NCBI GenBank assembly: GCA_002702065.1
Contig: NZXX01000007.1
Coordinates: 1 to 49,823 of the forward strand
From: Anaerolineaceae bacterium
Lineage (GTDB): Bacteria > Chloroflexota > Anaerolineae > Aggregatilineales > Phototrophicaceae
DNA: 49,823 nucleotides
Direction of reading: 5' to 3'
The notes beneath the pieces are model-generated. The model had not been told where the DNA came from. It searched no databases and saw only the letters and a program-made list of their open reading frames with translations. Numbering within the stretch: the stretch's first letter is position 1; each line of letters opens with the position of its first letter. Shown piece by piece: positions 7,392 to 16,242 of the stretch. A program made the translations under genes and the position numbers.

Positions 7392-8423
7392 ATGCGAACT
7401 GCTCTAAAAGCGATTTCAGGGTTAATGCTCCTGATCGCACTCACGCTGTTCCTTCCAGTCTTCGCTCAAGATTCTGCTACTTGTAACGTCTCAGCCGGTC
7501 AGAATGTTAACAGACGCAATGGGCCGGGTACGAGCTTTAACGTTATCAGTGTGCTGCCAGCCAACCAGGGTACATCGGTGGTGGGTCAAACTACTGGAAC
7601 AGATGGCGTGGTCTGGTGGCAGCTAATCGATGGGACATGGGTACGTTCGGATACAGTCGCTGAGACAGGCGATTGTGAGAGCCTGCCGGACCCATTCGCT
7701 CCACCGACAGAGACACCAACTCCTTCTCCCACAGCAGCAGAAACCCCTATTCCAGAACTGACGAGAAACAATGACGATTTAGCCTACAGTGTTGGCGATG
7801 AAGTTACAGTCTTCGGCAGCAGCGCCGTCTTTCTAATCTATGCTGAATCTTCTATAGATGCTTCGGTGGTGGAAGCCCAATCAGTGGGGTTGTTCTGACC
7901 ATTATCGGCGGGCCAGAAACATCAGCGGGCGAGACGTGGTGGCAGGTGCGCTCACCTAGCGGTATCGAAGGCTGGGTTCCTGAAATGATGGACGGCTGTT
8001 TTATCGCCTCATGCCATCGCGTCACTGATCGAACTAACATCAACCCCATCCCCAACCCCTGAAACTATGATCGAAATCGTGGCGACTGGAGTTCTGGTTA
8101 CGAGCGCCCCAAATCTGGGGACTTCTTGCCAAATATACACTGCCTATTCGGGCACTAGAGCTGACAATACTTTGAGCCTGCGTTCAGCCCCAAGTGTCGC
8201 CGGACTTAAAGTCTTTCTCGTGCCTAACGGTGCTCAAGTCATGCTTGTGCCGGGTTCTCAGGAGATCGAAGCCGAGGGATATCATTGGCTCAACGTCATT
8301 TACGAGGATTCACCCCAGGCGCGTTATCAAGGATGGATCGCGCGCGATTCCTACGAGGTCAACGGCGTGAGCAATCCCTCGATTGCTACATTGCAACAGA
8401 CAGGAAGACAGGTAGGTTGCTAG
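7392..8423 (+). pseudogene. Secreted SH3b-repeat protein broken by two compensating frameshifts
   Basis: The gene opens with a signal peptide (LMLLIALTLFLPVFAQ) and an SH3b domain (QNVNRRNGPGTSFNVISVLP). The reading frame stops at 7896-7898. Restoring one G near 7873 (GTGGTGG to GTGGTGGG) recovers VVGSPISGVVLTIIGGPETS, a second SH3b domain running to EGWVPEMMDGC. Removing one T from the TTTT near 8000 returns to the first frame and a Thr/Pro linker (ELTSTPSPTPETMIEIVATG). A third SH3b domain (NTLSLRSAPSVAGLKVFLVP to RYQGWIARDSYEVNG) ends at 8423. The two single-base changes sit in homopolymers and cancel out, so an intact protein of about 343 residues may exist if they are sequencing errors; otherwise the gene is freshly broken. 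Confidence 0.75.
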
Positions 8424-8448
8424 GAGGAGTTTCACAACTAGCCCAATC

Positions 8449-8720
8449 TCAATATGGAAAATGCAGCTTGTTGGCGGCCTGCTGTTTGGTCGTCTCAGGC
8501 CGCCGATCATAGCGCCGAGTCGTGTCTACGCTGGCGTGTCCGGCGATATTTGCCACCGTCGCGATGTCCACTCCGTGCTCCAGCATCTCGCCCACAAACG
8601 TCCGGCAGAAGTCATGCGGTGAGAAATCCTTCGCAGCCACGATTTTGCTCTTCTCATGGGAGGGCTGGTTTGTGCTGCCAGATTGGCGGCATCTTCAATG
8701 ACGGCCTCTACGCCCGCTGA
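8449..8720 (-). pseudogene. C-terminal remnant of a tyrosine recombinase/integrase
   Basis: The 63 residues ending at 8449 match the end of an XerC-type integrase. FSPHDFCRTFVGEMLEHG carries the H-x-x-R pair, NIAGHASVDTTRRYDRR carries the GH box and the nucleophile Tyr, and the protein ends KLHFPY as in many phage-type integrases. Upstream, to about 8720, short pieces in other frames (AVIE, then RCRQSGSTNQ) look like the preceding residues with frameshifts. Everything before that, including the first catalytic Arg, is missing. The remnant abuts the end of the frameshifted SH3b gene, suggesting an old insertion or rearrangement border. Confidence 0.65.
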
Positions 8721-8796
8721 GACCGCATCGCTATCGCAAGTACTGACTGCGCAGTACAATATCAACCCAGGCTACCTTAAAAAAGGAGCGTCAGCT

Positions 8797-9816
8797 ATGG
8801 CGCAGTATTCCGATACCACTTGGGTCCGGCGACACATGATCGCCTTCCTGAGCGTGATTGTGCTGGTGGTGCTGGTGGTCGTCGCCGGTTTCAGGGCCGC
8901 CATTCATCCGTTTTGGACCTGGATCGTGCTTTTAATCCTGTTTACCGTGCTGTCGCTCGTCCTCAGCCGAGCCTTTACTGGCCGCACGCTGGGCATCCTG
9001 ATCGATGACCGTAACAAGTACAGCCTGTCGCGTTTGCAAATGCTGCTATGGACGATGATGATCCTCTCGGCATTTCTGGCGGCGGTGCTGGCGAATATTC
9101 AGTTGAACCTGCTGGTTTTCGTCACCGGCGCAGTAGAACCACCAATCATCCTGTACCAGCCTTCGGGCCGGTTGGTCTCGGATGCGCTGTGGCAGGCCGG
9201 TGTGCTGGAGCAGGACCCGGAAACGGGCCTGTTTTACGCCGTTCCCAGTGTCGATCTGTCGCAGTTGAACCTGGCCGAGCCGCTGACTGATGGCCGGGTG
9301 ATCTACGTCCCGCGCACCGGAGAATCGATGCCGGTCACCGAGATGGTGGCTCAAACCGAAGGACCGCAAACAAGCTCACCGCTGTCGGTGCAGATTCCGA
9401 CGGAAGTCTGGCTGCTGCTGGGGATCAGCACCACCTCGCTAGTGGCCTCGCCCCTGATTAAAGGGCAGAAAGACGAGAGCATCGTCAAGAACCAGAGCGT
9501 CCAGCAAGCGAAAATCGAAGATCTCTTCAAGGGCGAGGAAAGCGGCAACGTCGGCCTGGTTGACCTGGGCAAGGTGCAGCTTTTCTATGTGACGCTGATC
9601 GTGATCGGGGCGTACATGATCGCCGTCGCCAATCTCTTTCTCAGCACCCAGACTGCCATCGCCTCTCTGCCCGCACTCGATGGCGGTGTGGTGGCGATGC
9701 TGGGGGTCAGTCACGCCGGGTATCTGGGCAACAAGGCGGTTTCTCACAACGAAGGGGCACAGTCGGCAGATGCTAACCCAGCCCCACCACCTGAGGATCA
9801 GGGCGGCGTGGGTTGA
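8797..9816 (+). CDS. Polytopic membrane protein with an inserted SLBB-like domain
   Basis: 339 residues from ATG 8797, chosen because AAAGGAG lies 8 bases upstream (8782-8788); the longer frame from 8656 overlaps the recombinase remnant. Membrane segments lie at about residues 14-33, 38-58, 82-101, near 205 and near 275-320. Between segments 3 and 4 sits VFVTGAVEPPIILYQPSGRL followed by VDLSQLNLAEPLTDGRVIYV. This is the pattern of the SLBB beta-grasp domain known from Wza and the ComEA N terminus, normally a soluble ligand- or polysaccharide-binding unit. The C-terminal tail is Pro/Glu-rich. Exact function unknown. Confidence 0.6.
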   Translation: MAQYSDTTWVRRHMIAFLSVIVLVVLVVVAGFRAAIHPFWTWIVLLILFTVLSLVLSRAFTGRTLGILIDDRNKYSLSRLQMLLWTMMILSAFLAAVLANIQLNLLVFVTGAVEPPIILYQPSGRLVSDALWQAGVLEQDPETGLFYAVPSVDLSQLNLAEPLTDGRVIYVPRTGESMPVTEMVAQTEGPQTSSPLSVQIPTEVWLLLGISTTSLVASPLIKGQKDESIVKNQSVQQAKIEDLFKGEESGNVGLVDLGKVQLFYVTLIVIGAYMIAVANLFLSTQTAIASLPALDGGVVAMLGVSHAGYLGNKAVSHNEGAQSADANPAPPPEDQGGVG

Positions 9817-10128
9817 AAGTAGAGGTTCGTCAGCTCCCGCCTCAATATGGGATGTGTTTAACAAACGTGTCACGAGGGACAATGGGGTTGACGTCGAATA
9901 GGGACTTGCTCCCTAGATTTCTAAAGTACGTTACCGAAACTGCTTGTGGAACGTGAACCGTTCTTGGAAGGATGGTTCATTTTGTTGAAGGGCAACATAG
10001 CTATAGAGATTATCCAGATGGTTGTTGTTAAACAGAAAACGAACGTTTATTTGCTAATTATTCTAAACCGAAAACCACTGATATAATGCCAGGAATCGTT
10101 ATACTGGACAGGGTTTACGGTTAATATC
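9817..10128 (+). promoter_or_regulatory. Spacer upstream of the resolvase, with a -10 box and small inverted repeats
   Basis: No gene is seen. TATAAT at 10082-10087 is a good -10 for the resolvase, without a convincing -35. A small inverted repeat, GAACG-N5-CGTTC, lies at 9949-9963. Resolvases often have their res site directly upstream, so this spacer is the place to look, but I cannot define paired subsites. Confidence 0.3.
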
Positions 10129-10728
10129 ATGCGCACCTACGCCTACCTCCGCGTCTCCACACCCGATCAGGACATCGACAAGAACAAATACGATATCCTC
10201 CAGTTGGCCAACGCCAAGGGTCTGGGCAACGTCATCTGGGTTGAAGAAACCGTCTCCGGACGCCTCTCCTGGAAGAAGCGGAAGATGGCCCAGATCCTGG
10301 AAGACGCCGAACCGGATGACAACCTCATCGTCAGCGAGCTGTCGCGTTTGGGGCGTTCGATGCTGGAGTGCATGGAAATCCTGGCCGTCGCGGCGGAGAA
10401 GCAGATTCACATTTACGCGGTCAAAGGCGACTGGCAGTTGGACGGCTCGATCCAATCCCGGATTGTAGCGATGGTGTTTGCGATGGCCTCTGAGATTGAG
10501 CGGGACCTGATCAGTCAGCGCACCAAAGAGGCGCTGGCCGCCAAAAAGCAGATGGGGATGAAGCTGGGCAGGCCGAGAGGCACCGGCAAGAGCAAGCTGG
10601 ACAAGCACCGCACCGAGATCGAGGCGCTGCTGGCGAATGGCTCCACCCAGAAGTCGATTGCGGAGCGGTATCACACCTCAGAGGTCAACCTTAGCCGGTG
10701 GCTCAAGAAACGGGGCATCAAACGCTAA
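10129..10728 (+). CDS. Serine resolvase/invertase
   Basis: A 199-residue small serine recombinase. MRTYAYLRVSTPDQD supplies the nucleophile Ser10, and NLIVSELSRLGRSMLECMEI supplies the conserved Arg residues of the catalytic pocket. The long E helix lies around FAMASEIERDLISQRTKEAL, and the C-terminal helix-turn-helix is GSTQKSIAERYHTSEVNLSR. Such proteins resolve plasmid multimers or invert segments. On a plasmid with its own par system, multimer resolution is the likely job. One CAATCCCGGATTG palindrome lies within the gene (10453-10465). A good intrinsic terminator follows directly. Confidence 0.9.
   Translation: MRTYAYLRVSTPDQDIDKNKYDILQLANAKGLGNVIWVEETVSGRLSWKKRKMAQILEDAEPDDNLIVSELSRLGRSMLECMEILAVAAEKQIHIYAVKGDWQLDGSIQSRIVAMVFAMASEIERDLISQRTKEALAAKKQMGMKLGRPRGTGKSKLDKHRTEIEALLANGSTQKSIAERYHTSEVNLSRWLKKRGIKR
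10452..10466. repeat. Plasmid-wide palindrome, copy in resolvase gene
   Basis: CCAATCCCGGATTGT. Read in the resolvase frame it codes for QSRI; other genes read the same motif in a different frame. Confidence 0.8.
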
Positions 10729-10732
10729 GAAA

Positions 10733-10773
10733 GCTGCGACGGAAAATCGCCTCTGTCGCAGCGCAGGTTTTTT
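10733..10773 (+). terminator. Intrinsic terminator after the resolvase gene
   Basis: An 8-bp perfect stem, GCTGCGAC (10733-10740) with GTCGCAGC (10755-10762), followed by a run of six T (10768-10773). It begins five bases after the stop codon. Confidence 0.85.
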
Positions 10774-10881
10774 GTATGCTTGACGACAACATCAGCATCC
10801 TCATAGCGATGCGCGGGTTTGATTGCCAATGATCCTGGCTACTATATCTTCATGTTATCTCTTCTGATAATCTCACTCTGC

Positions 10882-13800
10882 CTATTCCAGTCCTTCGGGA
10901 ACAGGTGATCGTCCATTCCCCTGTTGTCCAGTATCGGATGCATATAACTTTTCATCGGATGGGAACCTCACAGTTATATGATGGATACGGCCATCACGAA
11001 GGAAGATATGACCACTGTTGACGTCGTCTAGTACCTTTCCTTGAATATAGTGCATGCTTCCATCTGCAAAATGCACTGTAATGCTTGGATCACTCGACGC
11101 TTCGAGTACAATTGGTGTCTGACAGATTGTGTAAACCAACGAACCTGCCCTCAAATCGAGATGTTGATACTGCTCTTTAACATCCACAAAAGAATATTCC
11201 GACGGGGTGGGGATAAGTTCCTGTGGGTTAAGGAGTAGTTCATCAAATACCAGCATTCCATCTTCGACAAATAGGGCAAGCTCGGCGTAGCGTGTTAGTA
11301 TATTCTCCTTCACCAATCCTGTCATACCTGGTTGTTTGGCTCCCTGTCCTTTCGGTGTGTGTGAATATGGGTCTGTAGGGAATGCCCCGTAAATATCCGG
11401 AGTCTTGTTAAAACCCAGACCTTGTCGAATGTCTGAATAATGCTCCCGCAGGGCATCTGTTGCTGCATCCCCTCGGAATCGGAGGGCTGTTTCCTGTACT
11501 GCGAGCAGGAGTTTGGCAACCATGTGCCAATAAACACTACCCAGGCCTTCATACGCGAAAAATGTTCCCGAACGCCCGGTAAACTCGTCGTGGTGGAAAG
11601 TCGATTCATATAGCGCCCTGATCTTACGGAATTCTGCATTGATGAGTTCATTGTATCGGACATCTTCTTTCAAGTCGTTGAGTTCGCGATTTACATCACG
11701 GAAGTTGCGAATGTGACTGCTGAAGTGATAGGTGTCATTGACATCGCAGACAATAATCGATGTATTCTGTGCCTCCAACAGCAACTGAAACAACTTGATG
11801 TCAGCTATTTGATCGCGCGTCAGGCAGTTCTTCTGCAGAAAAGCGGGTAGATTACGATCAGGGTAGAGGATGTAACTTTGCTGTTCAACTTGATAAAGAG
11901 AGCTGTTTCGAAGACTCTGGAGCAGAGCCAATGATTCCTCAGCCGATAGCAACCCAGATGACAGGATGGCAACCTGGCCTTCAAGCATTTCATAAAGATG
12001 GCTGACCGAGGCGTTGCCATTCTCAAGATGCAAAATATTGTAGGCATGAAAAAGTCTATCGTTGCGTTTGTTTGCATGCAGGGAATGTTCGACGTACTGC
12101 TGAGCCAGATTGAGAAAGCCAACAATTTCCTTCAGCGACACATCGGTAAGTTCACCTGAAAAGCCGCTTTGGTAATATCCCCAACGGTAGTTACTCCCGA
12201 CCGCACCAAGCGCATCCATGATGATTCGGCGTTGTTTGTCGTCAAAAGAACCTTGCAGGATACCCCGAAATCGGCTGAGGATATTTGATACCTGAAGGTA
12301 GAACCCATGAACCTCCCTACTGAGCGGAACGGAATCGAGTGTGCTCTTGCTCAGCATTTCCCGAAAAAAGTCAATATAACGTCGAAGATAACACAATGTC
12401 ACGACGGACAAACCTTTGCCAACCAGTGCATTGTTGGCGTCGTTCCACTCTGGACGCTGGGTGTTCATCCAGATGCCGCCTTCGGGAACAAAATTGGCCA
12501 TCTTAGCGAGCAGCAGTGTCAAGAGTTTTTCGGCAAGCGATACTTGAAGCACCTGACCATTCGGTCCAAATACCAGTTTCGCATCGGTGCCAAAGACCTT
12601 CTGGTGGGCTTCAATCTGCCGTTCCAGGTCCCAGTCAAAATTGATCGTGTTGTACGGGTCTTCCAACAGGTCAACATAGGGTTTGATCTGATAGGGAACA
12701 TTGGCATAGCTAAACAGGGGCTGCGCCAGATATTCTTGGAGTTTACCGGGGTGCATTTTGGCGCTGATTTCCATCAGCCTTTGGAGATAGATGATCTGAT
12801 GGTCGCTCCAATACCCAATGTTGGCCCAAGGATTGTCCGGCTCAGGGATTTCCCAGTCGACCCCATAGTAAGTGATCCGGTAGGGGTTGTAACCATCTGC
12901 TGTTGTGGCGTTCAAGAAAGTGGCAATCATGTTCTCAACAAATTCAGGATACGAATACGCAAGAGCCTCCCAGTTCTGGAAAATATCTCGCCAGTTTCCT
13001 TCATAGTCCAGCCTCACTGAACCATCAGGTTTCTTAACATTTATAGCAAATCGATTCCATGGACGGCTGGGATCGCCATGACGTCGGCTGAATGTCAAAG
13101 GCAAATAGGTATGACTAAGGCGAAGGAGATCGGTTGCGCCGTGCGCCGCAACCCGCGCCTGTAAATCAAATGACTGGATTTTATACGGTAGTGTGGTGAA
13201 GAAGTCCTCATTTGCGCGCAGGATGTTGCGATTACGCGCCGCCACAAAATCGATAAATTCAGCTGTTTGTACCCAATATTGATCCGTGAAAATGCCACCG
13301 CGCATAACGTTAAACAAAACATTTGTAAAATGATGGGCGGAATACAATTCGTTATTGGAAAACTGTACGCCATCTGCGCTGGCAACAATCTGCCATAGAC
13401 TTGACTGATTGGTTGCAATATCCGTTTCCAACTCTTGAACAAGAGTCTCTCGGTCACCTTGTAGCCAGCCTATCTTCTGAGCTATGGCCGCACTGTCCTG
13501 TTGAACATCCGTCATCAGATGCCAGTTTCGGTTTTCCGACGGCGCCAATTCAACCGTCGTATGAACAAAGTATGCACCGCGCTGCCCGCGTACTTCTGTT
13601 TCTGGGACCAGACCTTGACCAGCACTGAAGCGGTTAAGCTGTGCTGACGAAAGCAGATAATCTGCGTGGGGCAGGCCAAGTTGGGCTACAGTGGTGGCGA
13701 GCAGTGACTCGCTTGGTTCGGCCAGATCTGTGAGTGTTGAACTTAATGCGAAGATACCCAGTCCCGTGTCAGGTTCTAATTCGTTCCGTTTGTAAGCATC

Positions 13801-14409
13801 CAGCAGGCAACTGAACGTATTCTGGGTCGCGGTTGCCACATTAGCGGGTAGGATATTTTGTAATCCATCAACCAGTTCGATTTGGCAGGGTGCTTTGGCG
13901 ATGTTCTTCAGCCAGGTTGTCTTAACGAAACCGAATTGTTCACTGGTGCGCCAGGCATACTGGTAGGTCAGGCCGAGATCAAAGTTAATCTCTTCAAATA
14001 CCAGCGTGGTGCCGGGCACATTCTTGTAAAGATTTCTTTGAACCGCGTAACAGCCATGGTGCTGGGTTGAAAATGGCTCCCATAGGCTGGTTCGGCCGGA
14101 ACGGGTCACCAGCAGAATCGCTTTATGGCCCGTGTTTTCGCTGTTTTCGGTGAGCTTGTCAACGGTATAGTATGGGAAAAGCGCATTCTCAGCGTCTCCG
14201 CGCCCAGCTGAAAGCCCGCCGGTGGATGCGATAAAGAGCCAGTGATCCGTACTGCTGACGATGCTCATGAAGAAGGGTTCCATCGTGTCAAAGTTCTGAA
14301 TCCGATAGAATGCTTGTCCGAGCAGCGTGACATAATCACCGCGAACCGGGTTCAATATTTGCTTCTGAGTTGTGTTACCAATGAAAATCGTTGGTAGCTC
14401 GTGCTTCAT
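10882..14409 (-). CDS. Clan GH-Q glycoside phosphorylase-like enzyme (possible beta-1,3-glucan phosphorylase)
   Basis: A very large cytoplasmic protein, 1175 residues from ATG 14409 (an in-frame TTG lies two codons upstream; AGAAG precedes the ATG). It has no signal peptide. MNTQRPEWNDANNALVGKG (about 648-666) matches the GH94-type catalytic loop, in which the Asp of WND (about 657) is the general acid. The regions LSHTYLPLTFSRRHGDPSRP and GYNPYRITYYGVDWEIPEPD are also conserved in a family of roughly 1,100-1,200-residue phosphorylases. GH149 and GH161 are the known beta-1,3-glucan phosphorylases of this clan and size. The secreted GH16 gene next door makes that substrate plausible, but the exact family is inferred. 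Last gene of the operon; convergent with the resolvase. Confidence 0.7.
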   Translation of the reverse strand: MKHELPTIFIGNTTQKQILNPVRGDYVTLLGQAFYRIQNFDTMEPFFMSIVSSTDHWLFIASTGGLSAGRGDAENALFPYYTVDKLTENSENTGHKAILLVTRSGRTSLWEPFSTQHHGCYAVQRNLYKNVPGTTLVFEEINFDLGLTYQYAWRTSEQFGFVKTTWLKNIAKAPCQIELVDGLQNILPANVATATQNTFSCLLDAYKRNELEPDTGLGIFALSSTLTDLAEPSESLLATTVAQLGLPHADYLLSSAQLNRFSAGQGLVPETEVRGQRGAYFVHTTVELAPSENRNWHLMTDVQQDSAAIAQKIGWLQGDRETLVQELETDIATNQSSLWQIVASADGVQFSNNELYSAHHFTNVLFNVMRGGIFTDQYWVQTAEFIDFVAARNRNILRANEDFFTTLPYKIQSFDLQARVAAHGATDLLRLSHTYLPLTFSRRHGDPSRPWNRFAINVKKPDGSVRLDYEGNWRDIFQNWEALAYSYPEFVENMIATFLNATTADGYNPYRITYYGVDWEIPEPDNPWANIGYWSDHQIIYLQRLMEISAKMHPGKLQEYLAQPLFSYANVPYQIKPYVDLLEDPYNTINFDWDLERQIEAHQKVFGTDAKLVFGPNGQVLQVSLAEKLLTLLLAKMANFVPEGGIWMNTQRPEWNDANNALVGKGLSVVTLCYLRRYIDFFREMLSKSTLDSVPLSREVHGFYLQVSNILSRFRGILQGSFDDKQRRIIMDALGAVGSNYRWGYYQSGFSGELTDVSLKEIVGFLNLAQQYVEHSLHANKRNDRLFHAYNILHLENGNASVSHLYEMLEGQVAILSSGLLSAEESLALLQSLRNSSLYQVEQQSYILYPDRNLPAFLQKNCLTRDQIADIKLFQLLLEAQNTSIIVCDVNDTYHFSSHIRNFRDVNRELNDLKEDVRYNELINAEFRKIRALYESTFHHDEFTGRSGTFFAYEGLGSVYWHMVAKLLLAVQETALRFRGDAATDALREHYSDIRQGLGFNKTPDIYGAFPTDPYSHTPKGQGAKQPGMTGLVKENILTRYAELALFVEDGMLVFDELLLNPQELIPTPSEYSFVDVKEQYQHLDLRAGSLVYTICQTPIVLEASSDPSITVHFADGSMHYIQGKVLDDVNSGHIFLRDGRIHHITVRFPSDEKLYASDTGQQGNGRSPVPEGLE

Positions 14410-14489
14410 GTTCAACTTCTTTCGAAGGTAAATCGTTTTGGATTACAGAGGCTACCCTCTATAACGTAACGATAACCGGCATTTTTGAA

Positions 14490-15332
14490 TCACCGTTTCT
14501 GGAAGACGCGCACATAATCCACCAGGTACTGCGTCGGGAAGACTGTGTCCAGCCCGACCGGACCGGGTAGCTGACCGCCAACCGCGAGGTTGAGGATGAC
14601 AAAGAATGGCTGGTCAAAAGGCCATTCACGCTCGCCAACATCGCTGCGGGTATAGGTGTTGTACGCGACTCCATCATAGAACCACGTGATCTGGTCTTCT
14701 TCCCATTCGATAGCGTAGGTGTGAAAATCATCGGCAATATCGTAATCCTGCCGGTTCCATTTGCTCAGGCCCGACGCTCCCGCATAGCCAGGGCCATGAA
14801 GGGTCCCGAAAATCAGGTCCGATTCACGGCCAATGTATTCCATAATGTCGATCTCGCCGCAGTCGGGCCACCCGACAGTCTCGAAATTGGACCCCAACAT
14901 CCAGAACGCGGGCCACAGCCCTTTGCCAGTCGGAACTTTGAGGCGTGCCTCAATGCGCCCATATTGGAACTCCTGCAAGCCTTGGGATTTGAGTCGAGCT
15001 GAAGTGTAGTACGATTCTTCATAGCGTTCTTGCCGGGCTTCGATGATCAGCAGGCCATCTTCCAGTCGCACATTCTCGGGGCGATCCGTGTAGTACTGTG
15101 CCTCACCGTTGCCCCAGCCGCCCGCGCCCAGATCGTAGGTCCAGTTGGTATCGTCAATCGTGTCACCGTCAAACTCGTCGTGCCAGACCAGATTCCACTC
15201 CTCTGGCACCTCAATGGGCGTAGTTTCGGGGGCCACTTCAGGGACAGGCGTTTCCTGGGCGGTCACAGTGCGAAGCACACTCAGGCTGACAATCACCAGC
15301 ATCAGGAGACGGAGGTAAAAGATTAGTTGCAT
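14490..15332 (-). CDS. Secreted GH16 endo-beta-glucanase (laminarinase type)
   Basis: 280 residues from ATG 15332 (AAGGA seven bases upstream; a GTG one codon earlier is possible). Signal peptide RLLMLVIVSLSVLRTVTAQ, a short Pro/Thr linker, then one complete GH16 domain. WNLVWHDEFDGDTIDDTNW opens it. The active site GEIDIMEY gives nucleophile Glu160 and acid/base Glu165, and the E-x-D-x-x-E spacing with a beta-bulge is that of laminarinases. It is preceded by WPAFWMLG and followed by WYDFDG-type strands. It should cut beta-1,3 or mixed-linkage glucan outside the cell, giving oligosaccharides for the adjacent ABC transporter. Confidence 0.88.
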   Translation of the reverse strand: MQLIFYLRLLMLVIVSLSVLRTVTAQETPVPEVAPETTPIEVPEEWNLVWHDEFDGDTIDDTNWTYDLGAGGWGNGEAQYYTDRPENVRLEDGLLIIEARQERYEESYYTSARLKSQGLQEFQYGRIEARLKVPTGKGLWPAFWMLGSNFETVGWPDCGEIDIMEYIGRESDLIFGTLHGPGYAGASGLSKWNRQDYDIADDFHTYAIEWEEDQITWFYDGVAYNTYTRSDVGEREWPFDQPFFVILNLAVGGQLPGPVGLDTVFPTQYLVDYVRVFQKR

Positions 15333-15369
15333 CACACAATCCTTAAATGTTTATCGCCTGGTTGCACGG

Positions 15370-16242
15370 CTAACTCTTGACTGAGCCGGCAGTTAGGCCG
15401 GAGATGATGTACCGTTGCAAGAACAGATACAGGATCACCATCGGAATCGACATCATCACCACCGCCGCTGCCAGAACCGGCCAGTTGAAGCCGTAAACGC
15501 CCTGGAAGACGATCATGCCTCGTGTGATGGGGTAAAAATCCTGTTTCGTCAGGTAGATGGTCGCCAGAATCAGCTCATTCCAGATGCCAATTGCGTGTAG
15601 CACGACCACCGTCGCGATCGCGGGCCGCGCCAGCGGAAAGATAATCGTGATTAAAAAGCGGACGTAACCGCAACCGTCCATCGCGGCGGCTTCATCTAGC
15701 TCAGTTGGCAGCGACTTAAGGTAGCTCACCAGAATGATGATTCCGATAGGATTGGTCAGCAGCAGCAGGATGTATCCAGGGCGGGTGTTGTACAGGCCGA
15801 TGTTTAAGATCAACTGGAACTGTGGAATCAGGGCTGGTGGTAAGAATAGGGCAATCACGAACAGGGTTAAGATGAAATTGCCCCCACGTATGTACCCCCG
15901 TGCAATCGGAAAAGCCAGGAAGACCGCAGTGATCACGTAGATAGATGTTGCAGCTGTGGCATAGAAGGCACTGTTCGCCAGGTATTGCGGGAAATTGGCC
16001 TCTTCCCAGGCGTCAGTATAATTTTCTAACACAATCTCCTCCGGCAGCGAGGTCGCGTTGCGGTTGAACTGGCGCTGCGACAGAACGGAGGTATTCAGTA
16101 GCATGAGCAGGGGACCCAAATACAGCGCCGTGAGAAGCAAAAGAATGATGTAGGACAGAATCACACGCGGTGATAAGCTGAATCCTCGTTTAACTTTGGG
16201 TTGTTCGATGACGATCATGCTATCTTTCGCTACAGCAGGCAT
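15370..16242 (-). CDS. Sugar ABC transporter permease (MalG/ThuG type)
   Basis: 290 residues with about six membrane segments. The EAA loop is SLPTELDEAAAMDGCGYVRF followed by FPLARPAIATV, the signature that docks the ATPase. The ATG at 16242 overlaps the stop of the first permease as TGATG, so the pair is translationally coupled; the GTG one codon upstream is less likely. It belongs to the carbohydrate uptake-1 (CUT1) class, judged by size, partner and neighbouring binding protein. No ATPase gene is in the operon or elsewhere on the plasmid, so it presumably uses a shared host MsmX-like ATPase. Confidence 0.9.
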   Translation of the reverse strand: MPAVAKDSMIVIEQPKVKRGFSLSPRVILSYIILLLLTALYLGPLLMLLNTSVLSQRQFNRNATSLPEEIVLENYTDAWEEANFPQYLANSAFYATAATSIYVITAVFLAFPIARGYIRGGNFILTLFVIALFLPPALIPQFQLILNIGLYNTRPGYILLLLTNPIGIIILVSYLKSLPTELDEAAAMDGCGYVRFLITIIFPLARPAIATVVVLHAIGIWNELILATIYLTKQDFYPITRGMIVFQGVYGFNWPVLAAAVVMMSIPMVILYLFLQRYIISGLTAGSVKS

